This document shows positions 1 through 10,187 of a stretch of DNA of 64,000 bases, one piece after another. Origin of the DNA: Raphanus sativus. Its lineage: Eukaryota > Streptophyta > Magnoliopsida > Brassicales > Brassicaceae. The notes below the pieces were generated by a model that saw only the letters and a list, made by a program, of their open reading frames with translations, was not told the DNA's origin and did not search any database. Within the stretch, counting starts at the first letter, position 1. Each line of letters opens with the position of its first letter. Location of the stretch: NCBI RefSeq assembly GCF_000801105.2, contig NC_079517.1, forward strand, positions 20,345,579 to 20,409,578, given 5' to 3'. The translations under genes were made by a program, and so were the position numbers.

Positions 1-25
1 CTCACTGCTTCGCAAACCCCCCAAA

Positions 26-1175
26 ATGGGTTCTATGTAACAGAGCCTCTAAAACCCTAAAGTCATCGAGACAAGCAGGCATTCTCTCACTCTTGTTCAA
101 TTTCAGTCAAACCAACCGAAGAGATCCGTTATGCGTCGTCGGATTGCACCAAGCTTACGGTTTCAGCTCAGATTCCAAGCAAAACTCCAGAGAACCCCCC
201 GCCATTGATCTGACACAGTTTCCTTCCGAAAGATCCGAAACTTCTCCATCATTGCCCACAATTGATCATGGCAAATCTACTTTGGGCGATCGTCTCATGG
301 AACTTTACGGGTACACATCAAGAAAGGCCATGGCCAGCCTCAATATCTCGACAAATTGCAGGTACGACATAAAGGTTTAAACTTTTTATCTGTTCAGAGT
401 TGTTCGGGTGATTCATTTTCATAAAGTTTTGATTTCTCGAGATATTGTGGGATGTTTTTGTTTATTTAGGGTAGAGGAGGGAGAGAGAATCACTGTGAAA
501 TCCTCAAACAGCGACAATGTTCTACGAAAACAAAGTTAAAGATCAAGATCCCAGCGCGTTTTCTTCTGAACCTAATTGATACACCTGGTCATGTTGACTT
601 TAGCTATGAGGTTTCTAGATCCTTATCCGCTTGTCAAGGAGCTCTCTTGGTCGTTGACGCGGCTCAAGGTGTTCAAGCACAAACCGTGGCTAACTTTTAC
701 TTAGCATTCGAAGCTAACCTCACCATCGTACCTGTGATCAACAAGATCGATCAACCACAACAGCTGATCCTGACCGTGTCAAAGCTCAGTTAAAGTCCAT
801 GTTTGATCTCGACACCGACGAGGTTCTCCTAGTATCTGCTAAAACGGGTTTGGGGCTCGAGCATGTGCTTCCCGCGGTTATAGAACGGATACCTCCTCCT
901 CCTGGGATCAGTGACTCTCCTCTACGGATGCTTTTGTTCGACTCCTTTTTTAATGAGTACAAGGTGTCGTCTGCTATGTCTCTGTCGTTGATGGATGCTA
1001 AGGAAAGGAGATAAGGTCTCGTTCGCTGCGACTAACCAGTCTTATGAAGTGTTAGACGTCGGGATTATGCACCCTGAGCTTACTTCTACTGGGATGCTTC
1101 TTACGGGACAGGTTGGTTATATAGTAACCGGCATGCGAACCCACCAAAGAGGCACGTATCGGTGACACAATCTTC
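26..1175 (+). pseudogene. GUF1: GUF1/LepA (EF4)-like organellar translation GTPase, broken and cut by a gap
   Basis: The functional family is a nuclear-encoded, membrane-associated organellar GTPase that acts on ribosomes (LepA/EF4/GUF1). An ATG at 26 begins a recognisable transit-peptide region. The GTPase part shows G1 (IDHGKST, about 263-285), G3 ([11 protein letters not shown], from about 578) and G4 (NKIDQP, about 739). The effector-side segment (VLLVSAKTGLGLEHVLPAVI, then MLLFDSFFNEYK) follows from 799. An intron is retained at about 362-469 (GT...AG), so this is not a processed copy. The reading frame changes at least six times through one- or two-base indels: just after the ATG, and near 305-320, 505, 555, 750, 965-990 and 1140. 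The G domain is nearly complete, but domains II to the C-terminal domain are lost at the gap. High residue similarity combined with many indels leaves open poor base quality instead of true decay. Identification from family memory is strong. Confidence 0.85.
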
Positions 1176-1275
1176 NNNNNNNNNNNNNNNNNNNNNNNNN
1201 NNNNNNNNNNNNNNNNNNNNNNNNNNNNNNNNNNNNNNNNNNNNNNNNNNNNNNNNNNNNNNNNNNNNNNNNNNN
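1176..1275. other. Assembly gap (100 N)
   Basis: Exactly 100 N bases, the usual convention for a scaffold join of unknown size. Sequence on the two sides need not be truly adjacent. The GUF1-like coding sequence stops at its left edge and unrelated sequence resumes at its right edge. Confidence 0.99.
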
Positions 1276-1368
1276 GATCTGAGGACCGATGGAGGAAACG
1301 GGAACTTTCAGGAGTACATCGATAGAAACGATGCCGAACTCAAACGACTACACGCTATTATGCATATG
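1276..1368 (+). other. Unassigned coding-like fragment between gap and Athila LTR
   Basis: Ninety-three bases stay open on the plus strand and read as a charged, helix-like peptide (…GNFQEYIDRNDAELKRLHAI…). It does not match the GUF1 continuation. It could be the start of a retrotransposon gag or any coiled-coil protein; I cannot identify it. It is the left flank of the Athila element and does not correspond to the Copia pol sequence at the element's right flank. Confidence 0.3.
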
Positions 1369-2522
1369 TGATACACTAAAAATGAATCTTTGCTACTGCC
1401 AAGTTAACAGTTGCAATTGTAGTACTTGAGATTCAAGTCCAGAGGACCAGTCTACACTCTAGTTCTATAAGTTCCAGAATCAAGCTAAGAAGAGGATATA
1501 ATTTGGTTGAAATAGGCGATAGTAAACAAGCAAAATAAACACGAGATTGATTCGATTAAACAAGAACTAGCCTAGGGTATTTCATTGGGTGTTGAATTGG
1601 AGCCAAACAGTTATTCAAGCGCGATGAAGTGCTTTCTAGAACTCGGATCACTCAGCTGGAGCACTCCACTGTCGTGGCAGTGATCGCTTTGCGGATCGAT
1701 CTCACCACCTAACTGTCGTTGGGATGAGGATCAATTGCAAGCTTTAGAGAACAGGTCCGATCAGTTCACTTACCACCCTAATATCTACTTTCGCTGATTA
1801 GGGATACTAAGCTCATTCAATACATGTCAAGTTATCATCCTAAGCGGTTAACTAGGTGATGAACTAGTGATCTAACATCAAGTGATCAGTTTAATGAAAG
1901 CAGTAAGAACAGTATGAATGAAGAACAGTTATGGATCGCTTATCTATGTTTAGCTCATGTCTCAACACCCTAAAAACCCTAGGCGAGCAAGGTCACTACT
2001 CGATCATGATGCACATAAACAAAGACATAAATCCTGAATAAAATTGCATAAGAACAGAGTATGAAACAATAGGGTTCAGATGATCTTCTCTATGAGAGGA
2101 TGGATTTTTCTCCCTTACAAGTTGCAGATCGCAAAATACTCAGTGTTCTCTTGTAAAAACTAGCGTCCGAAAAAATAGAAAATAGATAGATGGTGTTTTT
2201 ATATGGAGGCGCCAATCAGAAGAAAAGAGATTAGGGCAATAGGGCTTTAATTCCCGAAATAGGAGTTTCCATATTCGACTGGAACAATCTCCGGATCACT
2301 CCGTCTGCTTGTTCCGCTTGAGAGAGAACAGTCTCGGGACTGTTCTCTTGAGTGTTCTCCGCAGGAATGCTCCAAAATGACTTCTTTTCATCAGGCACCT
2401 TCTCTTCTTTCTTCTACTAACTCCAGACCTGTAAAAGGTCAAAAAGGACTAGACTGACACGAATTAGTGACTTGAAACAAATGAAAACATATATACAATG
2501 ATGTGAAAAACACCATATATCA
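1369..2522 (-). repeat. Athila 3' LTR
   Basis: 1154 bp, matching 12184-13274 nearly base for base with scattered substitutions. It carries a 59-bp segment (1894-1952) between two GTTTA repeats that is absent from the other LTR, where only one GTTTA remains (12704-12708). A minus-strand TATAAAAA at 2196-2203 is a likely retroelement core promoter. Confidence 0.95.
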
Positions 2523-2536
2523 ATTCCCCCAGACTT
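2523..2536 (-). promoter_or_regulatory. Athila polypurine tract
   Basis: On the minus strand, AAGTCTGGGGGAAT lies directly upstream of the 3' LTR start (TGATATATGG). This is the expected position and composition for the plus-strand primer of reverse transcription. Near-identical sequence recurs at 3955-3970 and 9377-9395. Confidence 0.85.
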
Positions 2537-2970
2537 AGATCCTTGTTTGTCCTCTAACAAGGCAAGTACCAAGAACATGGAGAAAGGTTTGAAAGCGTGG
2601 GAACTCGCTTATTCTCAGCAACCATACTCTTACCACAAATCTCTGAACCATACAAGCTGTAGATTAGGACCACACACACTTACTGAGAACCCCCTGATCG
2701 CTGTTCGAAGATCGGCTCCTTACTCTACATCTCAACCTGAAAAGGCAACACTCTCGAGACAAAACTCCTTATGTTCAATTAAGATCAGCGTGAGCTTCTT
2801 GTCACAGGCTCTACTCAGAGAGAACATGCTAGGTATAAAACAGGCTAACTTTTATGGTGGAGTTCAAGAGTGTTTAGGGTTTACCAAGAGCGGGTGCAGG
2901 ATATCGCACAAAATGGTCGTGAGAGGACGGCTCCATTGAGGTCCACAGTCCTTACTCATCTCTGCTAATC

Positions 2971-3063
2971 GGACTGCTCTCCGATAGATCGATCATAGGA
3001 CTGCTCTCCGATAGATCGATCATAGGACTGCTCTCCGATAGATCGATCATAGGACTGCTCTGC
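2971..3063. repeat. 27-bp tandem repeat in Athila 3' non-coding region
   Basis: Three full 27-bp units (starting 2971, 2998, 3025) plus a partial one (3052). Each begins GGACTGCTCTCCGATAGATC. It lies between the env-position ORF and the 3' LTR. The rest of 2537-4094 is non-coding element sequence rich in GGAACA/TGTTCC words. Confidence 0.95.
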
Positions 3064-4094
3064 GTGATTCAACTTCCCCTTCAGAACACTTCACTGAAAC
3101 CACCATTACCTTCTCAACTTCCCAGTGGCATGCATCATAGATTCTTCCCCTTCTCGTCACCAGTAAATCAAAGCAAAAACAGAATAATAATAATTTTTAT
3201 TTTTTTTTATATATATACTGAAATACAGAATGCTGGGGTGACGAGCAAGGAGGTAACAAGTGATGTACATGATGCCACTGGTGATTCATTCTGGTCTGTT
3301 CTAGCCACTTACTTCTTCGTTGTTCTCTATGGTATCGGAACAGGCACCTCGGTTGTTCTCTTTCGTACCGGAACAAGCACTCCGGTTGTTCTGCCTGCTT
3401 CCACTGTGTGAGCATTGATGAGTAAGAACTGCGTCGATCCTTTCCTCTCCGACCTTTTTGCACATATCTGCACATAAAGTACTAGAAAAGCAAATGCATG
3501 AGGGTGGAATAAAAGGTCAGGGTTCACGGTGGGAACTAGCTAAAGATGAGCTAGCCACTCAGGAACAGCAAGAGGGATAAAAATCGGATAAGAAGTCCTG
3601 AGTGTAGTTCTCATTCTACCCTGATCTAGTGCCCATGACAAGAAGAATTAAAGTCCAGATTAGGTTCAGATAAAGTGGAGTTAAGTCTGCCCAGTGTAAC
3701 CTGATCGGTATAGAACTTCTGGAGTGTCAAATGTGATAAGTCAGGGTGTTCCAGGTCCATGTGTGGGTCTTTCATCACTGCTAAGGTCACTGAATAAGGA
3801 GGTTAAAGCACGAGGTGGTTAAAGAGCATTACAAAATAAGGTCCTGATTCCCACAATAGTTTTGACTGACTCGATCCTAAAACTGACTCGATAAAAACAT
3901 GAAAATGACACAAGGACTGACTCAAAAAGCACACAAGCGAATATAGTTCAATCGCTCCCCCAGACTTAGTTCACACTATCCTTGGTTGTGAAAATAAATC
4001 AGAGGAAGCTGAAACAAACCAAACAGAAGCAAATAACATGAAAAATAAATAGTTCAGATGGATAAGACAAGGGATAGAAATAGTCCTTTCGGAC

Positions 4095-5510
4095 TCAGTC
4101 TGAATCGCCGCTACCGGAGTGACCAGCTGTCCTCCTGTTCCTCGGCAGTCTCTCTGCTGCAGTCGATGTTCCCGCGTGTTCCTTGCCTGGGCGCCTTGTT
4201 CTCTGCGGCGTACGCTCCTCATGGGCTCCAATGCAGCGGCCTATGATCGCCCTGAGTATCCTCTTCATGAGGCTGTTGTTCTTCTTCTGGGAATCAACCA
4301 TCCAGCGTCTGTAGGCGTGATCATCAGTCACATCGGTGAAATCCTCCAAGTCATACTCACCATCAGCCGGTGGAGTCACATGCTCCACATCATCCATGTC
4401 TTCGTCATCGTGTTGAACCGGTGCCTTCGGATCATCGCAGAGGTGCTCTTCATCGAGTGAGAACACAATGTTCTCCAGGGATAGGAAGTCTGTGAACCCA
4501 GGCATAGGGAGCTTGCAGTACAGAGGGTTCCCTTCCTTATCCTGGAACTTGTATGTGGTCTCGTCGCGCAAGATGTGGCATGCGATCAGGTAAGGAGTAT
4601 CAATGTACTCCATCTCAGAGACAACCGTGTAGGAGCTGAGGTTGATGTTGAAGCGCTGGAACAAGGGAGTGAGCAGACTGCCGAAACGATCCTTCTTGTC
4701 ATCAGTCCGAATCAAGGTGTCCTTGCGCTCAGCGAACATGGAGATGAGATGGAACCCTGGGTTGGTCTTGACTTCCTGGAACGGAGTGATCTTCTCTCTG
4801 CGCATCTCGTCCTCAAGACCCGTGTAGAGAACCTGGAGCTCTCCATTGGTGATCTTGGAGGTGTACTCCTTAGCGAACAGGACGTTGGACACTATCTTGG
4901 CAATGATCCGGATAGCAGGGTTCCGGATTTGCGACTGGTAGGCCTTGCGAGAGGTGAACTTGCCGGATGCAATGAGGTCCCAAAAGGTGTCTGCCGGCTT
5001 GAACTTCTTTTCTACAGAAACTCCCTTTGGCGTGTCCGCAATCTCGAGTAGCTCGTTCAGATCGTGCAGGGAGATGGAGCAGAACTTGCCATCGGCCATG
5101 AAGGAGAAGAAGCAGTTCTCGTACGTAGGCTCATTGGGGTTCAGATAAGTGATCTGGCACGTCGCGAGCACTTGCCTAACCAAATCCGGGTACAGAACCT
5201 GGGCTTGGAAACAGATAGGCATGATTCCCATAGCCTGCATCGTATCGAACACCTCAGTGTCAAGGCCGAGATCGCCTAGAGTCTCCTGGTGAGCGAACCG
5301 CGTGGGCAAGATCTCCGCTTGAAGGAGCCGGTTGTATCGCCCTGCTGACTCCTTGTCCCATCCCTCAACATTGTAGTCAAGGAGCAACGAATCATTGAGG
5401 TCGATGGGTTCGCCCTCAATTTTGTTCTGCCACGGGTAACCAGGTGGAGCTCTTGCGGCTGGAGAAGCTGTGCTCTTGGCTGCTCTAGCGTTTCTCATCT
5501 TTGGAGGCAT
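4095..5510 (-). CDS. Athila env-position protein (ATHILA ORF-1 family)
   Basis: A 471-aa open frame beginning MPPKMRNARAAK, downstream of pol, where Athila/Calypso elements carry their env-like ORF. The sequence resembles the plant-specific ATHILA ORF-1 family (as I recall it, Pfam PF03078). The middle is a globular region (…CFFSFMADGKFCSISLHDLN…, …NPAIRIIAKIVSNVLFAKEY…). Then comes an acidic stretch (DDEDMDDVEHV) and a very basic tail (RTPQRTRRPGKEHAG). I see no convincing membrane-spanning helix or signal peptide in the copy as started here, so an envelope function is not supported by the sequence. Eleven further codons are open upstream (to 5543), but the ATG at 5510 directly follows a splice-acceptor-like sequence, which favours it as the start. 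The frame is uninterrupted. Its role is unknown. Confidence 0.8.
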   Translation of the reverse strand: MPPKMRNARAAKSTASPAARAPPGYPWQNKIEGEPIDLNDSLLLDYNVEGWDKESAGRYNRLLQAEILPTRFAHQETLGDLGLDTEVFDTMQAMGIMPICFQAQVLYPDLVRQVLATCQITYLNPNEPTYENCFFSFMADGKFCSISLHDLNELLEIADTPKGVSVEKKFKPADTFWDLIASGKFTSRKAYQSQIRNPAIRIIAKIVSNVLFAKEYTSKITNGELQVLYTGLEDEMRREKITPFQEVKTNPGFHLISMFAERKDTLIRTDDKKDRFGSLLTPLFQRFNINLSSYTVVSEMEYIDTPYLIACHILRDETTYKFQDKEGNPLYCKLPMPGFTDFLSLENIVFSLDEEHLCDDPKAPVQHDDEDMDDVEHVTPPADGEYDLEDFTDVTDDHAYRRWMVDSQKKNNSLMKRILRAIIGRCIGAHEERTPQRTRRPGKEHAGTSTAAERLPRNRRTAGHSGSGDSD

Positions 5511-5531
5511 CTGCAAAACAACAGCAAAACA
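5511..5531 (-). promoter_or_regulatory. Splice-acceptor-like tract abutting the env-position ATG
   Basis: On the minus strand a T-rich stretch ends TTTGCAG immediately before ATGCCTCC. A 3' splice site touching the start codon would let this downstream ORF be made from a spliced subgenomic RNA. No donor was assigned. 5532-6297 has no other recognised gene and is the non-coding interval between integrase and this ORF. Confidence 0.5.
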
Positions 5532-6297
5532 CAACATCAGCACAGTTCGTCGGTTGTTCTAGCAACGATGGAACAATCCAATCTTCTTGTTCTATCCAAG
5601 TCCATCGATTACTAGACAACCTACACAAGCCTCAATCTCAACAGTAGAAATCGCAAAGGCCAAGAATCACAAGCAACAAATCGGTTCCTCTTTCATTTAA
5701 AACCAATCATGAGTTCAATCCTAGTAGCAAGTATATTATCAAGAGCTACAACCTAGGATGAAATCGCAAAGCATAAAGGAAAGAGAGAACTCAAGAAATC
5801 ACTCCCAAATCGCGATTTGCATGCGCAAAAAGGGGGAGAGTTCTTGTCCGATTACCTTGAGTGGAGAGGTGATTCCTGCAAAACAAACCAATCTCTAGAG
5901 AACCCAAGAGGTGAGAACCAAAAATCGTGAAGATTGAATCAAAAGGGGAGAGTTTGCGATTTAGGGTTCTTGAGAGGGGTGGGTTGATTTGCGGCGAGAG
6001 AGAGAGATAGTGGGGGAGTGGAATGTTTGGGCTTCTAAAAGCCAATCAAAACCGCTTCCCCTTCCATTTTTTTTTATTATTTATTTTTTCTTTTGTTCGA
6101 GCACTTACCTGGGAAAAATCGGCGGAACAACCGCTGGAGTGCTCTCCTGGAGTGATCTCGAATTTTCTTGATTATTCAACCTGCAAGTTAGTTCCTAGAA
6201 AGATAAAGATAAAAAGAAAACAATATTTACACTCACCAGTGGGTTGCCTCCCACCAAGCGCTTGTTTTCTGTCACTAGCTTGACTTCAATGAGCCGA

Positions 6298-6773
6298 TTA
6301 GGCTTGAGGGGGATCGCTTAAGGGTATCTCTACACCTTCAGCGATTGTTGTGTCAGCAAGGTATGGCTTGAGACGCTGACCATTGACAACAAATTCTCCT
6401 CCTCTTGTGTCCAGCAACACAACAGCTCCATAAGGGCGAACCTCCTTAATGGTGAATGGTCCAGACCATCTGGACTTAAGCTTTCCAGGGAACAGCTTAA
6501 CCCGTGAATTGAAGAGTAAGACTTGATCGTTCGGGGCAAAGCTTCTGCTGATGATCCGTTTGTCGTGGAATGCCTTGGTCTTTTCCTTGTAGATCTTAGA
6601 ACTCTCATAGGCCAGATGCCTGATCTCCTCCAACTCGTGGATCTGAATGGTTCGCCTCTCCTTGGCGGGTTTGATGTCGAAGTTGAGTAGTTTGACAGCC
6701 CAAGCCGCCTTGTACTCTAGCTCAACAGGTAGGTGGCACGCCTTGCCATAGACCAGATGATAGGGAGTGGTCC
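6298..6773 (-). pseudogene. Athila integrase C-terminal part, out of frame with pol
   Basis: Continues the integrase after a frameshift near 6774. The main pol frame ends …YRTAYKTL, and the shifted frame then reads the conserved integrase-to-tail segment. From 6633 it is one 111-aa open run (LAYESSKIYKEKTKAFHDKR… then LKSRWSGPFTIKEVRPYGAV), the typical C-terminal SH3-like part of gypsy integrases. One missing base explains the break. Without it the pol product would end near 6298. Confidence 0.85.
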
Positions 6774-9638
6774 CTAAAGGGTCTTGTAGGCTGTTCTGTA
6801 CGCCCAGAGAGCATCGTCAAGCTTAAGGGACCAGTCCTTGCGGGTGGTGTTGACAGTCTTCTGGAGGATGTTCTTGATCTCTCTGTTGGAAACCTCCACT
6901 TGACCACTTGTTTGAGGATGATAGGCGGTTGCAACCTTGTGTTTGACACCATTCTTGCTCAGCAATCCTTGGAACAACTTGTTGATAAAGTGAGTTCCAC
7001 CATCGCTTATAACCACTCTAGGCACTCCAAATCTTGGAAAGATGATGGAGGTGAACATCTTGGTTACAACTCGCGCATCATTGGTTGGACTAGCAATCGC
7101 TTCTACCCACTTGGAGACATAGTCCACAGCAACTAGGATGTACTCGTTCTTGTGAGAGACTGGGAAGGGTCCCATGAAATCGATCCCCCAGCAATCGAAC
7201 ACTTCAACTTCCAAGATGTAGTTCTGAGGCATCTCGTTTCTCTTGCTTATACTCCCCATCCTTTGGCATGAATTGCATCGAGATATGAAAGCGTGAGCAT
7301 CTCTGAACATAGTGGGCCACCAGAAACCGGCTTGGAGGATCTTGGAAACTGTCTTGAAGGTGGCAAAGTGACCAGCATAAGAGGAACCGTGGCAGTGGTG
7401 AAGGATCCCTGGAATATCAGCCTCTGGAACACATCTCCTGAAGATCCCATCCTTGCCTTGCCGATAGAGATACGGCTCATCCCAGAAGTAGTGCCTTGCC
7501 TCCCTTAGAAATTTCCTCTTCTCATTCCCAGTGAACCTCAAAGGCTCTTTCTCAGCTGCCAAGAAGTTGGCAATCTCAGCAAACCATGGAAGGTTCGGGT
7601 ACTCCTTCTGGATCACTGCAACGAATGCTCCTTCTACGCGGGAACAGTCCTTGATGGCAGGTGACGACTGCTCCATGTTGCGCAGACCAATCGCATTGAC
7701 GTACTCCATCGGTTGTTCCACATCAAGAACTGTCTCATCTGACACTTTCATCCTGGAGAGATGATCTGCTACTCCATTATCAACCCCCTTCTTGTCTCTT
7801 ATCTCCAGATCAAACTCTTGGAGCAAGAGAATCCATCTTAAGAGCCGCGGTTTAGCATCCTTCTTCGTGAGTAGGTACTTGAGAGCCGCGTGGTCTGTGT
7901 GCACAATCACCTTTGATCCAACCAGATAGGATCTGAACTTCTCAAAAGCGAACACGATGGCAAGGAGCTCCTTCTCTGTGGTTGCGTATCGGCACTGAGC
8001 TTCATCTAAGGTTCTGCTTGCATAGTAGATCACGTGAAGCTTCTTGTCTTTACGCTGTCCAAGGACTGCTCCCACTGCAAAATCACTTGCATCTGTCATG
8101 ATCTCAAAAGGGAGATCCCAGTCTGGAGGTTGGACAACTGGTGCACTGACTAGGGCTCCCTTGATCGTGTGGAATGCGGCTAAGCAGTCACTGTCAAAGG
8201 CAAACTGAGCTTCCTTGCAGAGCAACCGAGTGAGTGGTCTCGCGATCTTAGAGAAGTCCTGGATGAACCTCCTATAGAAACCAGCGTGTCCCAAGAAACT
8301 CCTGATTCCCTTCACTGAAGTTGGTGGTTGCAGACTCATCATGACCTCGATCTTTGCCTTGTCCACCTCAATGCCTTTCTCTGATATCTTGTGTCCCAGA
8401 ACAATCCCATCTCTGACCATGAAGTGGCATTTCTCCCAGTTCAGCACCAGATGCTTCTCCTCGCATCGCTTCAGCACCCTGCACAAATTTGACAAACAGA
8501 CATGAAAGGAGCTTCCATAGACGCTGAAATCGTCCATGAAAACCTCCATTATGTCTTCGATCAGATCAGTAAAAATCGACATCATGCATCGCTGGAAGGT
8601 CGCTGGAGCATTGCACAAGCCGAAGGGCATCCTCCTGTATGCATATGTTCCATAAGGGCATGTGAACGTCGTCTTCTCCTGATCATCTGGGTGGATGGGA
8701 ATCTGAAAGAAACCTGAATAACCATCTAAAAAGCAATAGTAAGGGTGGTTAGCCAATCTCTCAAGCATTTGATCAATAAAAGGAAGTGGGAAGTGATCCT
8801 TACGAGTCGCAGCATTCAACTTACGAAAATCAATGCACATGCGATGACCAGTAACTGTTCTAGTGGGGATCAATTCATTCTTTTCATTGGTTATCACAGT
8901 GATCCCACCTTTCTTAGGTACTACATGCACAGGACTAACCCACTTACTATCAGAGATCGCATAGATCACACCTGCTTCTAGAAGTTTCATTATCTCTTTC
9001 TTTACAACATCTTTTAGATTTGGGTTTAACCTCCTCTGATGTTCTACAGAAGTCATCGATTCATCTTCCAGGTGTATTCTATGCATGCACAGATCAGGTG
9101 AAATGCCAGGTATGTCAGCTAGAGAATAACCCAAAGCCTTACGATATTTTCTCAGCTCACACAAAAGCAGAGCAGTCTCTGCATTGTTCAGGTCAGCATT
9201 CACAATGACAGGATATGTGGAGTTGGGTCCAAGAAATGCATACCTGAGTCCCTTGGGAAGGGATTTGAGCTCTACCTTTGGAGCTTTCAGCTCGCTCCAT
9301 GAGTCATCGGTCTGAGCTGCCGGAACAGACGGGTTCTGAGGCGCGGTTGTTCCAGTCGCTGTGCTGGACTCACTGTTCTCCCCCAGACTTAGATTCGCCA
9401 CCATTCTCTCAATACTCCTGGCTGAATCCAGGAATTTGGCATAGGCATCAGCATCAACACTCTCTAAGCTCTGCTCGGCTTCAGCTCTGACTAAGGCGAG
9501 TTCAAGTGGATCCTCGGTGAGAATCTCCTCGATCATTCCTTCATGCGGCTCTAGCGGATCACCATCTTCTTGGACAGTGAAAGTTTGTCCATCCAGCATC
9601 GGCTTCTTGAGCATCTGATCCATCTCAAACTTCATCAC
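6774..9638 (-). CDS. pol: Athila pol: reverse transcriptase, RNase H, integrase
   Basis: A 954-aa open frame. Residues 1-180 are a linker after protease. RT follows at about 200-440, with [20 protein letters not shown] near 268 and the catalytic FMDDFSVYG at about 367. RNase H is at about 480-620 (D in [12 protein letters not shown] in [10 protein letters not shown] in [11 protein letters not shown] in VADHLSRM). Integrase starts near 690 with the HHCC zinc finger ([12 protein letters not shown]… CNSCQRMG). Its DDE core residues are D in [11 protein letters not shown] in VISDGGTHF and E in [12 protein letters not shown]. All catalytic residues I can locate are present, so this part was under selection recently. 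The frame stops at a single-base deletion that separates the integrase tail. Upstream, protease is in a different frame because of another indel. A second PPT-like sequence lies inside this ORF at 9377-9395. Confidence 0.93.
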   Translation of the reverse strand: MMKFEMDQMLKKPMLDGQTFTVQEDGDPLEPHEGMIEEILTEDPLELALVRAEAEQSLESVDADAYAKFLDSARSIERMVANLSLGENSESSTATGTTAPQNPSVPAAQTDDSWSELKAPKVELKSLPKGLRYAFLGPNSTYPVIVNADLNNAETALLLCELRKYRKALGYSLADIPGISPDLCMHRIHLEDESMTSVEHQRRLNPNLKDVVKKEIMKLLEAGVIYAISDSKWVSPVHVVPKKGGITVITNEKNELIPTRTVTGHRMCIDFRKLNAATRKDHFPLPFIDQMLERLANHPYYCFLDGYSGFFQIPIHPDDQEKTTFTCPYGTYAYRRMPFGLCNAPATFQRCMMSIFTDLIEDIMEVFMDDFSVYGSSFHVCLSNLCRVLKRCEEKHLVLNWEKCHFMVRDGIVLGHKISEKGIEVDKAKIEVMMSLQPPTSVKGIRSFLGHAGFYRRFIQDFSKIARPLTRLLCKEAQFAFDSDCLAAFHTIKGALVSAPVVQPPDWDLPFEIMTDASDFAVGAVLGQRKDKKLHVIYYASRTLDEAQCRYATTEKELLAIVFAFEKFRSYLVGSKVIVHTDHAALKYLLTKKDAKPRLLRWILLLQEFDLEIRDKKGVDNGVADHLSRMKVSDETVLDVEQPMEYVNAIGLRNMEQSSPAIKDCSRVEGAFVAVIQKEYPNLPWFAEIANFLAAEKEPLRFTGNEKRKFLREARHYFWDEPYLYRQGKDGIFRRCVPEADIPGILHHCHGSSYAGHFATFKTVSKILQAGFWWPTMFRDAHAFISRCNSCQRMGSISKRNEMPQNYILEVEVFDCWGIDFMGPFPVSHKNEYILVAVDYVSKWVEAIASPTNDARVVTKMFTSIIFPRFGVPRVVISDGGTHFINKLFQGLLSKNGVKHKVATAYHPQTSGQVEVSNREIKNILQKTVNTTRKDWSLKLDDALWAYRTAYKTL
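9377..9395 (-). other. Internal PPT-like sequence in pol
   Basis: On the minus strand CTAAGTCTGGGGGAGA, sharing 13 bases (CTAAGTCTGGGGG) with the terminal polypurine tract at 2523-2540 and with 3955-3970. It lies in the linker coding region before RT. It could be a central plus-strand priming site or simple reuse of a purine-rich word. Confidence 0.5.
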
Positions 9639-9721
9639 AATATCTCCAAGGTGGAGATCAATCTTCCCTTGTCGGACATCAATGATAGCTCCAACAGTGC
9701 AGAGGAATGGTCTGCCTAGGA

Positions 9722-10186
9722 TCAGGGGATCATTGGAGTCTTCCTCGACTTCCAGAACAACAAATCGGCAGGAACAATTGTGTTTCCAACCAGAACTTGA
9801 AGATCTTCGAGGATTCCAACTGGAGACTTCACAGATCGATCAGCAAATACTAGTGACATCCTGGTAGGCTTGAAGTCCGTGTATCCAAGGCGCTTAGCCA
9901 CTGTATAAGGCATAAGGTTTATGCTTGACCCTAGATCGACCAGTGAGCATGAGAAAAGTGTTCTCCCAATCTGAACCGAGAGGAAAAATTTTCCCGGATC
10001 ACCGAACTTCTTGATCCTTCTGTTCTGGAGCACCGCGCTGCACTCCTTAGAGACAATCATGAACTCGCTGTCATCAGATATCTTCCCAGAGATCAATCCC
10101 TTGACAAAGCTACGCATGGATGGTATCATCTGGATCGCACTCATCAGAGGGAGTTGACAGTTAGGTCTTCCAGCATCTTCCTGCAC
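9722..10186 (-). pseudogene. Athila aspartic protease (retropepsin), frameshifted
   Basis: The 154-aa frame carries the retropepsin active-site motif LVDLGSSINLMP, preceded by FFLSVQIGRTLFSCS and followed by the flap-like region and [12 protein letters not shown], as in Athila proteases. A one-base shift near 9760 makes it terminate at 9722. The conserved continuation ([19 protein letters not shown]) is read in the next frame and leads into pol. The protease would normally be part of a gag-pol precursor. Confidence 0.85.
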
Positions 10187-10187
10187 T

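Noticed and set aside
3064..3527. Overlapping frames on both strands downstream of the env-position ORF
   Set aside because: Low-complexity GGAACA/TGTTCC repeats in the Athila 3' non-coding region; no motif.
4119..5279. Several plus-strand open frames opposite the Athila env-position ORF
   Set aside because: They mirror the minus-strand ORF and have no family motifs; the minus frame is 471 codons and fits the element order.
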